Part shown: positions 45,062-52,878 of the stretch, piece by piece
Position numbering within the stretch: position 1 is the first letter of the stretch
Layout of the letters: the number at the start of each line of letters is the position of its first letter
Source of the DNA: Microbacterium sp. AZCO
Lineage (GTDB): Bacteria; Actinomycetota; Actinomycetes; Actinomycetales; Microbacteriaceae
DNA length: 64,000 bases
NCBI RefSeq assembly: GCF_039614715.1
Contig: NZ_CP154857.1
Coordinates: 1,674,001-1,738,000 of the forward strand
Direction: 5' to 3'
Program-made: the position numbers and the translations under genes
The notes under the pieces: generated by a model
What the model saw: the letters and a program-made list of their open reading frames with translations, nothing else
What the model was told of the DNA's origin: nothing
Database searches by the model: none

Positions 45062-45595
45062 CTACCGTGCGCCCTCCGCGGGCGGGATGATCCGCAGGGC
45101 GGCGTGCTTGGGCACGTTCACGATGAACTGGCCGGTCTCCGGCAGGAACGGGTTCCAGACCTGAGCAAGGAGCCACGACGGCTCTGCGGTGATCTGGTAG
45201 ACGTGCGCGGGCCGACCGGGGAATCTGCCGGTGTAGTAGCGAGCCGCGGACTCGTACTTCGTCCACGAGAGGCCCCGCCGATAGCGATGCACCGCGCCTC
45301 GATAGAGAACCAGCGGCTCCGTCGGCCTCATCTCCTCGTGTCGCAGGGCGTTGACGAGGTAGCCGACGCTCTCGAACATCGCGATCCACTCCCGCCGGGG
45401 CAGGAGCCGGAGCGGCCAGAGGCCCGAGTGCACCCACGACATGGACAGCACCATCGCCTTCGCGTCGAGGCTCACGCTCTCGTCGGCGAACAGGTCGCGC
45501 AGAGCGGCGGGCGGTGTCGGGTGCGCGCGCTCTCGCGCCTGGAGGGCCAGCAACTCGCGGATGCTGGGTCGCTCCATGATGCCGTCGCCAGTCAC
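45062..45595 (-). CDS. ADP-ribosyltransferase-like protein (element 1 cargo)
   Basis: A 177-aa protein. The central part PLVLYRGAVHRYRRGLSWTK, followed by an Ala-Arg-Tyr-Tyr helix, a VYQITAEPSWLLAQ strand and ETGQFIVNVP, follows the order R - SWT - acidic-residue strand seen in R-S-E type mono-ADP-ribosyltransferase folds of actinobacterial phage and toxin-like proteins. The predicted NAD-binding Arg is in LYRG and the candidate catalytic Glu in PETGQF. No signal peptide. GTG 45595 overlaps the upstream gene stop (GTGA). It is the distal cargo gene next to attL. The fold assignment is by pattern only; enzymatic activity and target are unknown. Confidence 0.5.
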   Translation of the reverse strand: MTGDGIMERPSIRELLALQARERAHPTPPAALRDLFADESVSLDAKAMVLSMSWVHSGLWPLRLLPRREWIAMFESVGYLVNALRHEEMRPTEPLVLYRGAVHRYRRGLSWTKYESAARYYTGRFPGRPAHVYQITAEPSWLLAQVWNPFLPETGQFIVNVPKHAALRIIPPAEGAR

Positions 45596-46584
45596 CGGTC
45601 ACTGCTCCCGGCACCCAGGCGAGCCGCGACCTCGGCTCTGTTCTCGATGAACGACCACGGCTCTTTCGAGGGCTCCGGGCGACGGCTCGCGGGGATCGCA
45701 CCCCAGGCGACGACCTCCAGCGACTCGGCGGGGAGGGCCAGCGAGGTCAGCGCACGCTTGCACCCGATCCCGATGAGGAACGCCCTCGCCAGAGCCGTGC
45801 GTCCGAACGACCCGACCGACACTGCCTCAGCATCGCATCGCCAGCAGAGCACCGCCTCGCCCGCAGGCACGCCATGCTGAGGCTGAGCCGGTCCGCTCCT
45901 TCGGACCCATGCCTCATCGCGACGGCTGGAGAGCGCTTCGACCTCGCTCACCCCGCAGAACGCACAGCCCGATCCCTCGGGATGCACGACGACGACGGGC
46001 CTGTCCACCCTGTGGCGGAGCACCGCCGCCAGCCCCTCGCGGGCCAGTTGCCGAACCTCATGCGAGGCGTCGGCCCAGCGCGTCGTGGTGCAGGTGTCGA
46101 ACGCGACATCGTGCCTCGCGAACGGGACGTAGCGCGTGCGCCACTGCGCCATCCCGCCGGGCGCCGACAGATGCTCGACCGCGAGGAGGAGCGCGGCATC
46201 CGTGCCGATCCACGACGATGAGGCGCCGATCAGATCGAGGGCGTCCAGGGCGTTCTCGACCTTCTGCACGGCGTAGCGCGCCGAGCCGATCCGGCCCTCT
46301 ACGCGAGGGTGCTCGGCGAGGAGGGCACGGGCATGATCGCGGATCGCTCGACACGTCAGGCACCGGGCGAAGAAGGTGATCATCTGTACCTCGGCGGCGC
46401 CCAACGGCGCGGGCACTCCCGGCGGGAAGACGCGCCCGAGCGAGACGACGCGCTCGACCTCCTCGGCAGGCGCGTCCTGCACCGCCACGCCGCAGACCCC
46501 GCACGGATAGGCGCCCGGCGGCACGCTCACGATCCGCGGCACCGCAGGCGCGGACCGCTGGGGCAGGGCTGTCGTCGTGCTCAT
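45592..46584 (-). CDS. zinc-binding protein with paired CxxC motifs (element 1; homolog in element 2)
   Basis: A 330-aa protein with CGVCG (about residue 28), CLTCR (about 70), GCAFCGVSEVE (about 215) and LCWRC (about 255), probably two zinc sites. The protein at 54302-55246 of element 2 has the same order of motifs at matching distances, so the two are homologs despite low identity. Both are preceded by the same two types of gene. Its ATG overlaps the upstream stop (ATGA). Function unknown; the paired zinc ribbons suggest nucleic-acid or protein binding. Confidence 0.75.
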   Translation of the reverse strand: MSTTTALPQRSAPAVPRIVSVPPGAYPCGVCGVAVQDAPAEEVERVVSLGRVFPPGVPAPLGAAEVQMITFFARCLTCRAIRDHARALLAEHPRVEGRIGSARYAVQKVENALDALDLIGASSSWIGTDAALLLAVEHLSAPGGMAQWRTRYVPFARHDVAFDTCTTTRWADASHEVRQLAREGLAAVLRHRVDRPVVVVHPEGSGCAFCGVSEVEALSSRRDEAWVRRSGPAQPQHGVPAGEAVLCWRCDAEAVSVGSFGRTALARAFLIGIGCKRALTSLALPAESLEVVAWGAIPASRRPEPSKEPWSFIENRAEVAARLGAGSSDR

Positions 46585-47090
46585 CGTGCTCCCCCTCGGG
46601 CTCGGGCTTGTGCTCGGCGGGCCTCTCGCCGTTGGATCGCCAGGACCTCGCGACCCAGCGCGCGCTCTTCGTCGGCGCTCAGCCCGACCGCCCACGCGGG
46701 CCGGGCATCGTCGCGGGCACGGGACGACACGGGCGCCGCGTTCGTGCGTCCTGCGGGCGCCTGTGGCCGCGCCGGGGCGACCTCGCCGGACAGCGACGAC
46801 AGCGGCGCCGAGCCACGTCGCGGCGGCGTCGGCACGGGCTTGGGCTTCGAGCGGTTCACGATCCTTGGGACGGTCGGACGAGCCGCGGGCGGCATCGGCG
46901 GGCTCGACGCGAGAGGAGCCGCGACGGGTGCCGCCGGGTGCATGCCGACCGGCATCGCGCCCCGGTTCTGGGCCTTCCACGCGGCGACCTCTGCCGCGTT
47001 GCGAGCGCTCTGCTCGGCGCGCAGACGAGCGGCGATCTGATGCGGCTGGCGATCCCAGGGCACATAGGGGGTCTCGCCCATCGCGCTCAC
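46581..47090 (-). CDS. Pro/Ala-rich, probably disordered protein (element 1 module)
   Basis: A 169-aa protein: a charged N-terminus (DRQPHQIAARLRAEQSARNA), a Pro/Ala-rich middle and a basic C-terminal helix (LSADEERALGREVLAIQRRE). GTG 47090 overlaps the preceding stop by 4 bp and ATG 47081 is an alternative. Its counterpart at the same position in element 2 is 55243-55560, similar in layout rather than in clear sequence. Function unknown. Confidence 0.65.
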   Translation of the reverse strand: MSAMGETPYVPWDRQPHQIAARLRAEQSARNAAEVAAWKAQNRGAMPVGMHPAAPVAAPLASSPPMPPAARPTVPRIVNRSKPKPVPTPPRRGSAPLSSLSGEVAPARPQAPAGRTNAAPVSSRARDDARPAWAVGLSADEERALGREVLAIQRREARRAQARARGGAR

Positions 47091-47644
47091 CGCCCGCCCT
47101 CGTAGCGACGGTCCTCCTGGAGGAAGCGAGGACGCGGCACGCGCTCCGGCGTCTTCGAGTTCGCCCGCCGCATCCTCGCGGAGACCCGTTCGCGCTCGGC
47201 CCGACGATGCAGTTCGTCCCAGCCGTAGTCCTCCACCGGCTCGGGGATGCGAGCCACGAGCGCCCGGCTCAGCCGCTCGCCGCAGATGCCGACAGCCGCA
47301 CGGAAGCACGGCTGTCCGACCTCGGCGCCGTGGTCGTCACAGGCCGTCGATGCGAGGGCGCCGGGCACGAGGCGGGAGCGGCGGAGTCGACCGATCACGA
47401 CGGCGGGGTCTTCCGGGGGCTGGTCCCGCGCATCACGGTCTCGGGGATCGCGAGGCGGTCGGTCATCCTCGCGAGGAGCACCGGCGGCGGGCAACTCGGG
47501 CGCTCGGCGTCGCGGGTCGAACGTGCCGTCGGCGATCTTCTGGAACAGCCACTCGGTGGCTTCGACCTTCTCGACCGGCTGGATGTGCACGGCGTCGCGC
47601 AGGTGGTGCGAATCGACGGTGCGGCGGGAGGAGTGCGTGGACAT
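47087..47644 (-). CDS. conserved element protein with PAVV...PCF...CGER motif (element 1)
   Basis: A 185-aa protein. DPAVVIGRLRRSRLVPGA is followed by PCFRAAVGICGERL. Element 2 has EPAVVLRELARSRIDPGA and PCFG...GWCGERV at 55557-55880, so this segment is a conserved family feature with likely paired cysteines. AAAGG precedes the ATG. It is the first gene of the leftward cargo operon, transcribed from the gap that contains the 34-bp tandem repeat. Function unknown. Confidence 0.75.
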   Translation of the reverse strand: MSTHSSRRTVDSHHLRDAVHIQPVEKVEATEWLFQKIADGTFDPRRRAPELPAAGAPREDDRPPRDPRDRDARDQPPEDPAVVIGRLRRSRLVPGALASTACDDHGAEVGQPCFRAAVGICGERLSRALVARIPEPVEDYGWDELHRRAERERVSARMRRANSKTPERVPRPRFLQEDRRYEGGR

Positions 47645-48132
47645 GGGCGGCGGACCTTTCCGATCGTGCGATCGGCTTGGGGTCCGGCCCTACCTCTGGG
47701 CTCAACGAGCCGCCAGCGACATCCTGGCGCCAGGATAGCCCGCCCGGCCTCGATCGCGCCCGCGGCACTGCCAGGCGTAATACGTCTGCACCAGACCGCG
47801 AGCCGCAGGCGTAATACGTCTGCACCAGACCGCGAGCCGCCTCGAACGTGGCGCGCCACGGAACGGCGTACAACGCCAAACGCGAGAGCGCCGCCGACGG
47901 CCCCCGCACGAGCCGGAATGGGCCGCGAGAGCCACCCTGCGCCACGCTGACGCGAGAGAAACCACGAGAGGCCCGACGACACACAAACCCCAGGTCAGAG
48001 GCCCATACGGGCGCCCAGCATCGTCCCGGTGAAGCGAGCGAGCACGTAGTACCATGAGCAACACATACACATACCCATACCCTGTAGGGGTACCTCGGGG
48101 TCCCAACCCACTCACCGAAGGAGAGCGCCCGG
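47645..48132. promoter_or_regulatory. divergent regulatory gap of element 1
   Basis: This 488-bp stretch lies between the leftward cargo operon and a rightward small gene. It contains the 34-bp tandem repeat (47773-47840) and, near 48077-48092, the inverted repeat TACCCTGTAGGGGTA. No coding frame is convincing. It probably holds the promoters and operator sites for both transcripts. Confidence 0.5.
47773..47840. repeat. perfect tandem repeat, 2 x 34 bp
   Basis: Two identical adjacent 34-bp copies (47773-47806 and 47807-47840). Each unit contains CGTAATACG and the inverted repeat GTCTG-CAC-CAGAC. The position upstream of the cargo operon suggests paired protein-binding sites. Confidence 0.85.
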
Positions 48133-48327
48133 ATGGACACGATGCGCGCAACCTCACTCACCGGCACCGCCCGGCCGATCGACCCGATGAAGGAGAACCC
48201 CGTCGTCGCGCTCTTCGCCGAACTGCGCCGCGAACCGCTCGACAGCGAACTGCCCAACGGCGGTCGCGTCCGTGCCGCCGGGCGTGCGCGCACCGCGGCG
48301 CTGATCGCCTCCGGCTTGTACGGCTGA
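48133..48327 (+). CDS. small hypothetical protein on the opposite strand of element 1
   Basis: A 64-aa basic protein (MDTMRATSLTGTARPIDP, ending ALIASGLYG). GAAGGAG lies nine bases before the ATG, which supports translation. It is divergent from the cargo operon across the tandem-repeat gap, the usual place for an element regulator, but no helix-turn-helix is evident. Confidence 0.55.
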   Translation: MDTMRATSLTGTARPIDPMKENPVVALFAELRREPLDSELPNGGRVRAAGRARTAALIASGLYG

Positions 48328-48379
48328 TCCCCGCGACAGACCCGCCAGCGACCGCGGCCCCGAGTCCCTCCCCACACCA

Positions 48380-48458
48380 GCGCCCTGCCCCACGCCCCAG
48401 CCCACACGCACCCTCTACTACGTAGAGGGGGTGCGTGGGGCAGGGCGCGGGGCGGGGC
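48380..48458. terminator. large GC-rich inverted repeat between convergent genes
   Basis: GCGCCCTGCCCCACGC-type left arm, an inner ACGCACCCTCTAC stem and the complementary GTAGAGGGGGTGCGT and GGGGCAGGGCGC on the right form a long interrupted hairpin with loop at about 48418-48420. It lies between the stops of the small + gene and the 335-aa - gene, so it fits a bidirectional terminator. Confidence 0.55.
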
Positions 48459-48475
48459 ACTGGCGAGGGGCGGGC

Positions 48476-49483
48476 TCAGGGCCTCGGGCGCGACTTGCGG
48501 ATGGTCTGAGCCGACTCCACAAGGCGCTTGGCAGGGTGGCCCGGGATGTCGTTCACGAGGGCCAGCGCGTCCCGCTGGGATGCCTGCTCAGACACCAGGA
48601 GCGAGCCGTCCTTGGCCTTCTGCTCGTCCAGCCACACCACCGCCTCATCGACGGTCATCGGCTTGGCCGGCACTTCGGGGGTCGAGCGCGTCGAAGGCAC
48701 GTCCGAGGAGCCGCGCCCGCTCCTGCCCGCCGCCTTCAAGTCGGCCTTCCGCTGATCGATGTACTCCTCGATGGTGACCGGCGGCACAGGCCGGTCCATC
48801 TCGATCCGGTCGGCATCGCTCTGGAGCGCACGACGGTGCTCCTCCAGCGCGAGCGGCACCGCCGCCGCCTCGGACAGCCCGCCGTGACTCACCTTCGACG
48901 CGATGAAGTCGTTGATCGCGGTGTCCGGATCATCGATCCAGTGCGCCCGACGGCTCCCGTCCACGAGCACGCCGAGCACTGCCCACACATACTCCAGCGG
49001 CGACAGACCGCGCCCGAACAGGTGGTTCCGCAGGTGCAGAACCTCCCTGCCCAGCCAAGGGACGAACCCGTCGAGGTCTGCCTCGCAGATCGGGCAGGTG
49101 AGAAGCCACTCGCGGATATCCGGCTGGGTGCAGTGCGAACACGGCGAGGCGCCATCGAGCACCGCCATGCCGTTCTCTTCGATGAGGAGCCACGTACTCG
49201 CCAGCGCGCGCCGGTCCTCGGTTCGGTGCTCGAACGGGCACGGCATCTCCACGACGAACGGCAGTGCGTCTGGCCACTTCCTGCCCTCGGCCGTCGCCCT
49301 TGCGAGCGTGGCCTTGGTCACCCCCGCCGCCTTCAGCGCCTCGATCCAGACCAGCGTCATCTCACTGGGCACCATCGGCCTGCCCAGCCTCCGCCGGTAG
49401 TGCCCGAGACGGGCCACGTCCTCGCCGACCAGCCGTTCGATGGTCTCGTACCCGGGCTTCTCGCTATCGGCACTTCGCATCAT
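48476..49483 (-). CDS. hypothetical CxxC zinc protein (element 1)
   Basis: A 335-aa protein. The N-terminal half is helical (ETIERLVGEDVARLGHYRRRLG, SEMTLVWIEALKAAGVTKATLARA resembles a helix-turn-helix). A zinc-ribbon-like segment SPCSHCTQ...LLTCPICEADL is near residues 115-135, and the C-terminal half is charged (TIEEYIDQRKADLKA). AAGGAGGAGG precedes two consecutive ATGs; the first is used, the second (49480) is equally possible. Overlaps the upstream gene. Not recognised; possibly a DNA-binding element protein. Confidence 0.65.
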   Translation of the reverse strand: MMRSADSEKPGYETIERLVGEDVARLGHYRRRLGRPMVPSEMTLVWIEALKAAGVTKATLARATAEGRKWPDALPFVVEMPCPFEHRTEDRRALASTWLLIEENGMAVLDGASPCSHCTQPDIREWLLTCPICEADLDGFVPWLGREVLHLRNHLFGRGLSPLEYVWAVLGVLVDGSRRAHWIDDPDTAINDFIASKVSHGGLSEAAAVPLALEEHRRALQSDADRIEMDRPVPPVTIEEYIDQRKADLKAAGRSGRGSSDVPSTRSTPEVPAKPMTVDEAVVWLDEQKAKDGSLLVSEQASQRDALALVNDIPGHPAKRLVESAQTIRKSRPRP

Positions 49484-49821
49484 GCCTCCTCCTTGTCGGC
49501 CTCGCCGGTCTCGTCGCCGAACAACTCCAGCGTCCACAGCCGCGCGCGCCCGCCGCCCTCGCTCAGGAGGACGCCCTGATCGGTGAGCCGTTCGAGGGCG
49601 GCGACCACTTCGGCGCGGGTCAGCCGCGTGATGTACGCGCGACCGTCCGACGCCTCGGCATCGCGCAGAGCCGCCGCGGCCTGAGACCGCTCGATCTGCC
49701 GCTCGACCTCTTCGGTGCTGAGCGTGATCGCGCGATTCACGACCTCGCGGAACGCCGCGAGCACCAGGTTCTCGGTCTCCCACTCAGGCGTTCCCTGCGG
49801 CGTCGGGGCGGCGGCGGTCAT
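49480..49821 (-). CDS. small winged-helix-like protein (element 1)
   Basis: A 113-aa protein. After a helical region (LVLAAFREVVNRAITLSTEEV) comes LTRAEVVAALERLTDQGVLL and a basic beta wing (GGGRARLWTL), like a winged helix-turn-helix. ATG 49821 overlaps the upstream stop (ATGA). It may regulate element genes or assist the recombinase as a directionality factor; the latter is speculation from position. Confidence 0.6.
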   Translation of the reverse strand: MTAAAPTPQGTPEWETENLVLAAFREVVNRAITLSTEEVERQIERSQAAAALRDAEASDGRAYITRLTRAEVVAALERLTDQGVLLSEGGGRARLWTLELFGDETGEADKEEA

Positions 49822-50162
49822 CGCGACTCTCCGACCACGACCGCGCGCGCCGGACGTTGCTTCGGGCGCTTCGACGGCAGGGGCGGCACGGGGCGACCGC
49901 GGAGGACTTCCGCGATCCTGTCGCACTGCTCATCCGAGAGGGGCGGCGCGGTCGCGAGCACTTCGGCCACGCGCTCCTCGATGAGGGTTGCGGCGAGGTC
50001 GCGGCGAGCGGCCACGAGGTCAGGGTCATCCTCCGGACGACGGCGGGATACGTAGGCGCCGATCGCTCCCCGCAGGGAGGCGGCGCGCTCTGAGATTGGC
50101 AAGGTAGAGCCCTTCGAGCACCGACCCGGATTCGCATGCCGCGGGTCTAGCAGGAAGGGCAT
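49818..50162 (-). CDS. small conserved element protein (element 1)
   Basis: A 114-aa protein containing ASLRGAIGAYVSRRRPEDDP and AATLIEERVAEVLATAPPLS, then DEQCDRIAEVLR. Proteins with this helical 'DDPDLVxARRDL... PPLxxEQ' layout are common in actinobacterial integrative elements and phages, without known function. The start at ATG 50162 is uncertain. About 95 bp separates it from the recombinase stop. Confidence 0.6.
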   Translation of the reverse strand: MPFLLDPRHANPGRCSKGSTLPISERAASLRGAIGAYVSRRRPEDDPDLVAARRDLAATLIEERVAEVLATAPPLSDEQCDRIAEVLRGRPVPPLPSKRPKQRPARAVVVGESR

Positions 50163-50256
50163 TTGTGGCGCGCTCTACGCCTTCATTCTGAGCGTGGCCC
50201 CTGGAGCGCGGGACGCCGGTGAGGAGTGCGCCTGCACCGCCCGTCCGAGTACCAGC

Positions 50257-51783
50257 CTACCGAGCGACCAGGCCCTCTGGGAGGAGTTCTGCGGGCTCTT
50301 CGGAGGAGCCCACGAGGGCGGCGTCGCGCCACTCGATCCGCACCGAGCGGGGATCGAACGGGCGGCGTCCGGGAGGGGTCTTGTCGATCATGACGACCAG
50401 CCCGAGTTCATCGATCACGCGGCGCTGATCCAGCACCGAGAGGCCCCGCCACTTCGTCGGGACTGACCGGGCCAGGGCGAGGTCCGTTGTCGGCGACTTC
50501 GCCCGAAGGGCGTTGCGGCGCTTGGTGAGGGTGTCGATCCGCGCGTTGATTCGGTCGAGTTCGACGCGGGCCTCCCGCATGGGCATCAGCCGCTCCCCCA
50601 CGAGCGTCGCGATGTTGCCGCGACCCCGCCGAAGATCCTTCAACTCGTCGTCCAGCGGCGCCAGGTCCGGCGCTTCGCGGAGGGCGGCGAGGATGCGCGG
50701 ATCGGCCAGCCGGGCGAGGACGACGGCCTCGACCACGGCGTCCACGTCATCGAGCCCGCGGCTCGTGCACCAGCCGTCTTTGCACTGGTAGGACATCCGG
50801 GTCCGACGCTCGCCGTCGGGTGTGCGCCGGTACTCCGGGCGCGCCAGCATCCGACCCCCGCAGACACCGCAGAGCACGAGACCCGAGAGCAGGTGCTTGG
50901 TCGCGTTCGACCATGAGCCCTCGCGCCCCCGGTCGTCGCGCATCGCGAGGTAGGACGCCCAGGTCTCGGCGTCGATGATGGGCTCCCAGGACGGCGCCGC
51001 ATCGGTCACTTCGCCGAGGTAGGTCACGACGCCCGCGTAGTGCTCATTGCGGAGGAGGGACCGCACGCGGGTCATCGACCACTGCGTCTCCGCGCCCGAG
51101 CGCGAGCCGGTCCCGAGGGTGGGCACACCGCGCGCGTTCCAGTCGTTCGCGATGGCGTAGTAGGACTCCCCGCCGAGGTATCGGGCGTAGCCCTCGCGGA
51201 TAATGGCGGCTTCCTCCGGCACGACCTCGATCGCGCGCTCCTTGCCGACGCCGACCCGGCGGTAGCCGTAGGGGCGCCGCGAGAAGTGCCAGTGCCCTTC
51301 GCGGGCTCGCTGTCGGTTCTTCGACGCCTGCCGCTCGGCCTTCTGCTCGCCCTCGTACTGGCTCCACGCCGCGACGGTGCGGGCGACGGCACGACCGGCG
51401 GGTGTTGAGAGGTCCACGGTGCCCGCCGTGACCATGTAGACGTTGACGCCTAGGTCGATGACCCGCTCCAGGTCTTTGCCCGTGCGCAATAGCCGGTCCT
51501 GGTGCCACGCGACGATCGCCTCGGGCTCATCCTCCAGCAGGCGCTCGAACTCGGGCCGGGTCTTGCCGCTGGTCGCCGAGATGTCGTTGTCGCGATAGAC
51601 CTCGGTGACCGGCAGACCGAGACGGGCGGCGAGTTCGCGGCACTCATCCTCCTGGCGCTCTACGCCCTTCTCCTCCCCCGTGCGGTCCTGCGAGATGCGG
51701 AGGTAGATCACACAGGACTCAGGGCCTAGATCACCGAAGGGCGAGCGGCGGCGGGAACGGGCTGAAGCGGCGGGGCGGGGCAT
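50257..51783 (-). CDS. large serine recombinase of element 1
   Basis: A 508-aa recombinase. The resolvase domain has the catalytic serine in VIYLRISQDRTG (near residue 31), then REL-ARLGLPV, DNDISATSG and AWHQDRLLRT. The 'recombinase' domain starts near PYGYRRVGVG and the zinc ribbon is CGVCGGRM...CKDGWC; a coiled-coil C-terminus follows. The 5' end is about 30 bp from the right junction of element 1, so its promoter must lie in attP or in the interrupted host gene. It is predicted to catalyse integration into and, with a directionality factor, excision from the flp-like gene. Confidence 0.95.
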   Translation of the reverse strand: MPRPAASARSRRRSPFGDLGPESCVIYLRISQDRTGEEKGVERQEDECRELAARLGLPVTEVYRDNDISATSGKTRPEFERLLEDEPEAIVAWHQDRLLRTGKDLERVIDLGVNVYMVTAGTVDLSTPAGRAVARTVAAWSQYEGEQKAERQASKNRQRAREGHWHFSRRPYGYRRVGVGKERAIEVVPEEAAIIREGYARYLGGESYYAIANDWNARGVPTLGTGSRSGAETQWSMTRVRSLLRNEHYAGVVTYLGEVTDAAPSWEPIIDAETWASYLAMRDDRGREGSWSNATKHLLSGLVLCGVCGGRMLARPEYRRTPDGERRTRMSYQCKDGWCTSRGLDDVDAVVEAVVLARLADPRILAALREAPDLAPLDDELKDLRRGRGNIATLVGERLMPMREARVELDRINARIDTLTKRRNALRAKSPTTDLALARSVPTKWRGLSVLDQRRVIDELGLVVMIDKTPPGRRPFDPRSVRIEWRDAALVGSSEEPAELLPEGLVAR

Positions 51784-51811
51784 ACATCAAGAATACCGGC
51801 AGAGTGTTACT

Positions 51812-51816
51812 ACGAG
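51812..51816. other. attachment core, right junction of element 1
   Basis: ACGAG, matching 44775-44779. Just inside the element is the arm GTGTTACTAC (51804-51813); outside is the 5' part of the flp-like gene. Confidence 0.8.
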
Positions 51817-51927
51817 TAGCCCGGCGGTCATCAGGGTGATCAGCACCCAGCCGGGGACGTCGCCGCGCTCGTCGCCGACCGTTTCGTCGAAGCGGGCACG
51901 GAGGGCGTGCGTGAGGTTGCGGAACAT
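51817..51927 (-). pseudogene. flp-like pilin, 5' part, interrupted by element 1
   Basis: Encodes MFRNLTHALRARFDETVGDE and continues ERGDVPGWVLITLMTAGL before the core. In the integrated state the frame runs a few codons into the element and ends at a TGA (…LVVTLCRYS), truncating the TM helix. GAAGGAG-like sequence (GGAAGGAGAAC) precedes the ATG. It follows tadC by 18 bp. Precise excision restores a 64-aa protein. Confidence 0.85.
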
Positions 51928-51945
51928 GTGTTCTCCTTCCGGCGG

Positions 51946-52878
51946 TCAGCCGATTCCGAGTCGAAGCATGAAGATGCCGGGGTACACCGCGAAGAGCACG
52001 CTCAGCGGCAGGATGAGGAAGACGAGGGGCACGAGCATATAGATCTCCTTGCGCCCGGCCCGCTCGATGAGTCGACGCTTGGCGTCTTCGCGTGCGTCGA
52101 GAGCCTGCGCGTGCAGTACGTGCGACAGCGGAGCGCCACGGTCGATCGCCGCCACGAGCTGATCGATGGATCGCGTCACCGCGGCGATGTCGAGCCGGGC
52201 CGACAGACGCAGGAGCGACTCCGAGAGCGATGAGCCGGTGCCGACGGCGAGCACGACGCCGCGCAGCTCGGTCGTGAGCTCGCCGACCCCGACATCGGAA
52301 ACCCGCCGCAGAGAGTCGAGGATGCCTTCGCCCGCAGACAGGCACAGCGCGAGGAACTCGAGCACCGTCGGCAGTTCCTCCTCGATCCGCGCGACACGCG
52401 CCGCGGCCGCCCGGCTGAGAGTCAGGTCGTACAGCGCCGCCGCCGCGAACCCGGCGACGGGCGGGAGGATGACGAGTCCGCCCGACGCTCGGCCCGTCAG
52501 CACGAGCACGACCGCCGCCACGCCGCCCAGCGCGAGGCCCGCCACGGCCCACGCGAGCTGCCTGGCGCGGAACGCCGCGGCATCCGTCCCCCGCCCGGCC
52601 TGTCGGAGGCGACGCACGATCGACTCCGATCCGCCGAGCAGCCGCCCCGCCCGCGCGAACGCCCCGGCGACCACCGCGCGCGGATCGCCGAAGCGTCCGG
52701 CCGGCATCGGCGTGAGGCCCCGGGGGTCGGTGATGTCGCGGATGTACGGCGCGATGCGACGGGCGAGCGTCGGCGCTCCCCAGCGCGGCGCGAGCGAGAG
52801 GAGCAGGCAGACACCGAGTCCGAACGCCGTGCCGAGCACGATCGCGAGCGCCGCGTCGGTCGGCGCGAAGAGTGTCAC
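51946..52878 (-). CDS. tadC: Tad pilus membrane platform protein TadC
   Basis: A 310-aa type II secretion F-domain protein with an N-terminal TM helix, the T2SSF domain (ARVARIEEELPTVLEFLALC, VGELTTELRGVVLAVGTG) and C-terminal TM helices (YMLVPLVFLILPLSVLFAVY). GTG 52878 overlaps the tadB stop (GTGA). With TadB it forms the inner-membrane platform for Flp pilus assembly. Confidence 0.92.
   Translation of the reverse strand: MTLFAPTDAALAIVLGTAFGLGVCLLLSLAPRWGAPTLARRIAPYIRDITDPRGLTPMPAGRFGDPRAVVAGAFARAGRLLGGSESIVRRLRQAGRGTDAAAFRARQLAWAVAGLALGGVAAVVLVLTGRASGGLVILPPVAGFAAAALYDLTLSRAAAARVARIEEELPTVLEFLALCLSAGEGILDSLRRVSDVGVGELTTELRGVVLAVGTGSSLSESLLRLSARLDIAAVTRSIDQLVAAIDRGAPLSHVLHAQALDAREDAKRRLIERAGRKEIYMLVPLVFLILPLSVLFAVYPGIFMLRLGIG

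Larger units (their letters stand above)
44780..51816 (-). mobile_element. element 1: serine-recombinase integrative element (7037 bp) inside flp-like gene
   Basis: Bounded by a 5-bp core (ACGAG) at 44775-44779 and 51812-51816. The large serine recombinase lies next to the right junction. Joined end to end, the element's termini give GTGTTACTAC-GAGCACA-GTAGTAACAC, a perfect 10-bp inverted repeat around the core, as expected for a serine-integrase attP. Cargo in order of leftward transcription: recombinase, two small genes, a 335-aa CxxC protein, then (after a regulatory gap with a tandem repeat) a conserved three-gene module and an ADP-ribosyltransferase-like gene. One small gene reads the opposite way. 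No replication, relaxase or capsid gene is seen, so it would need helper functions for transfer. Confidence 0.85.
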
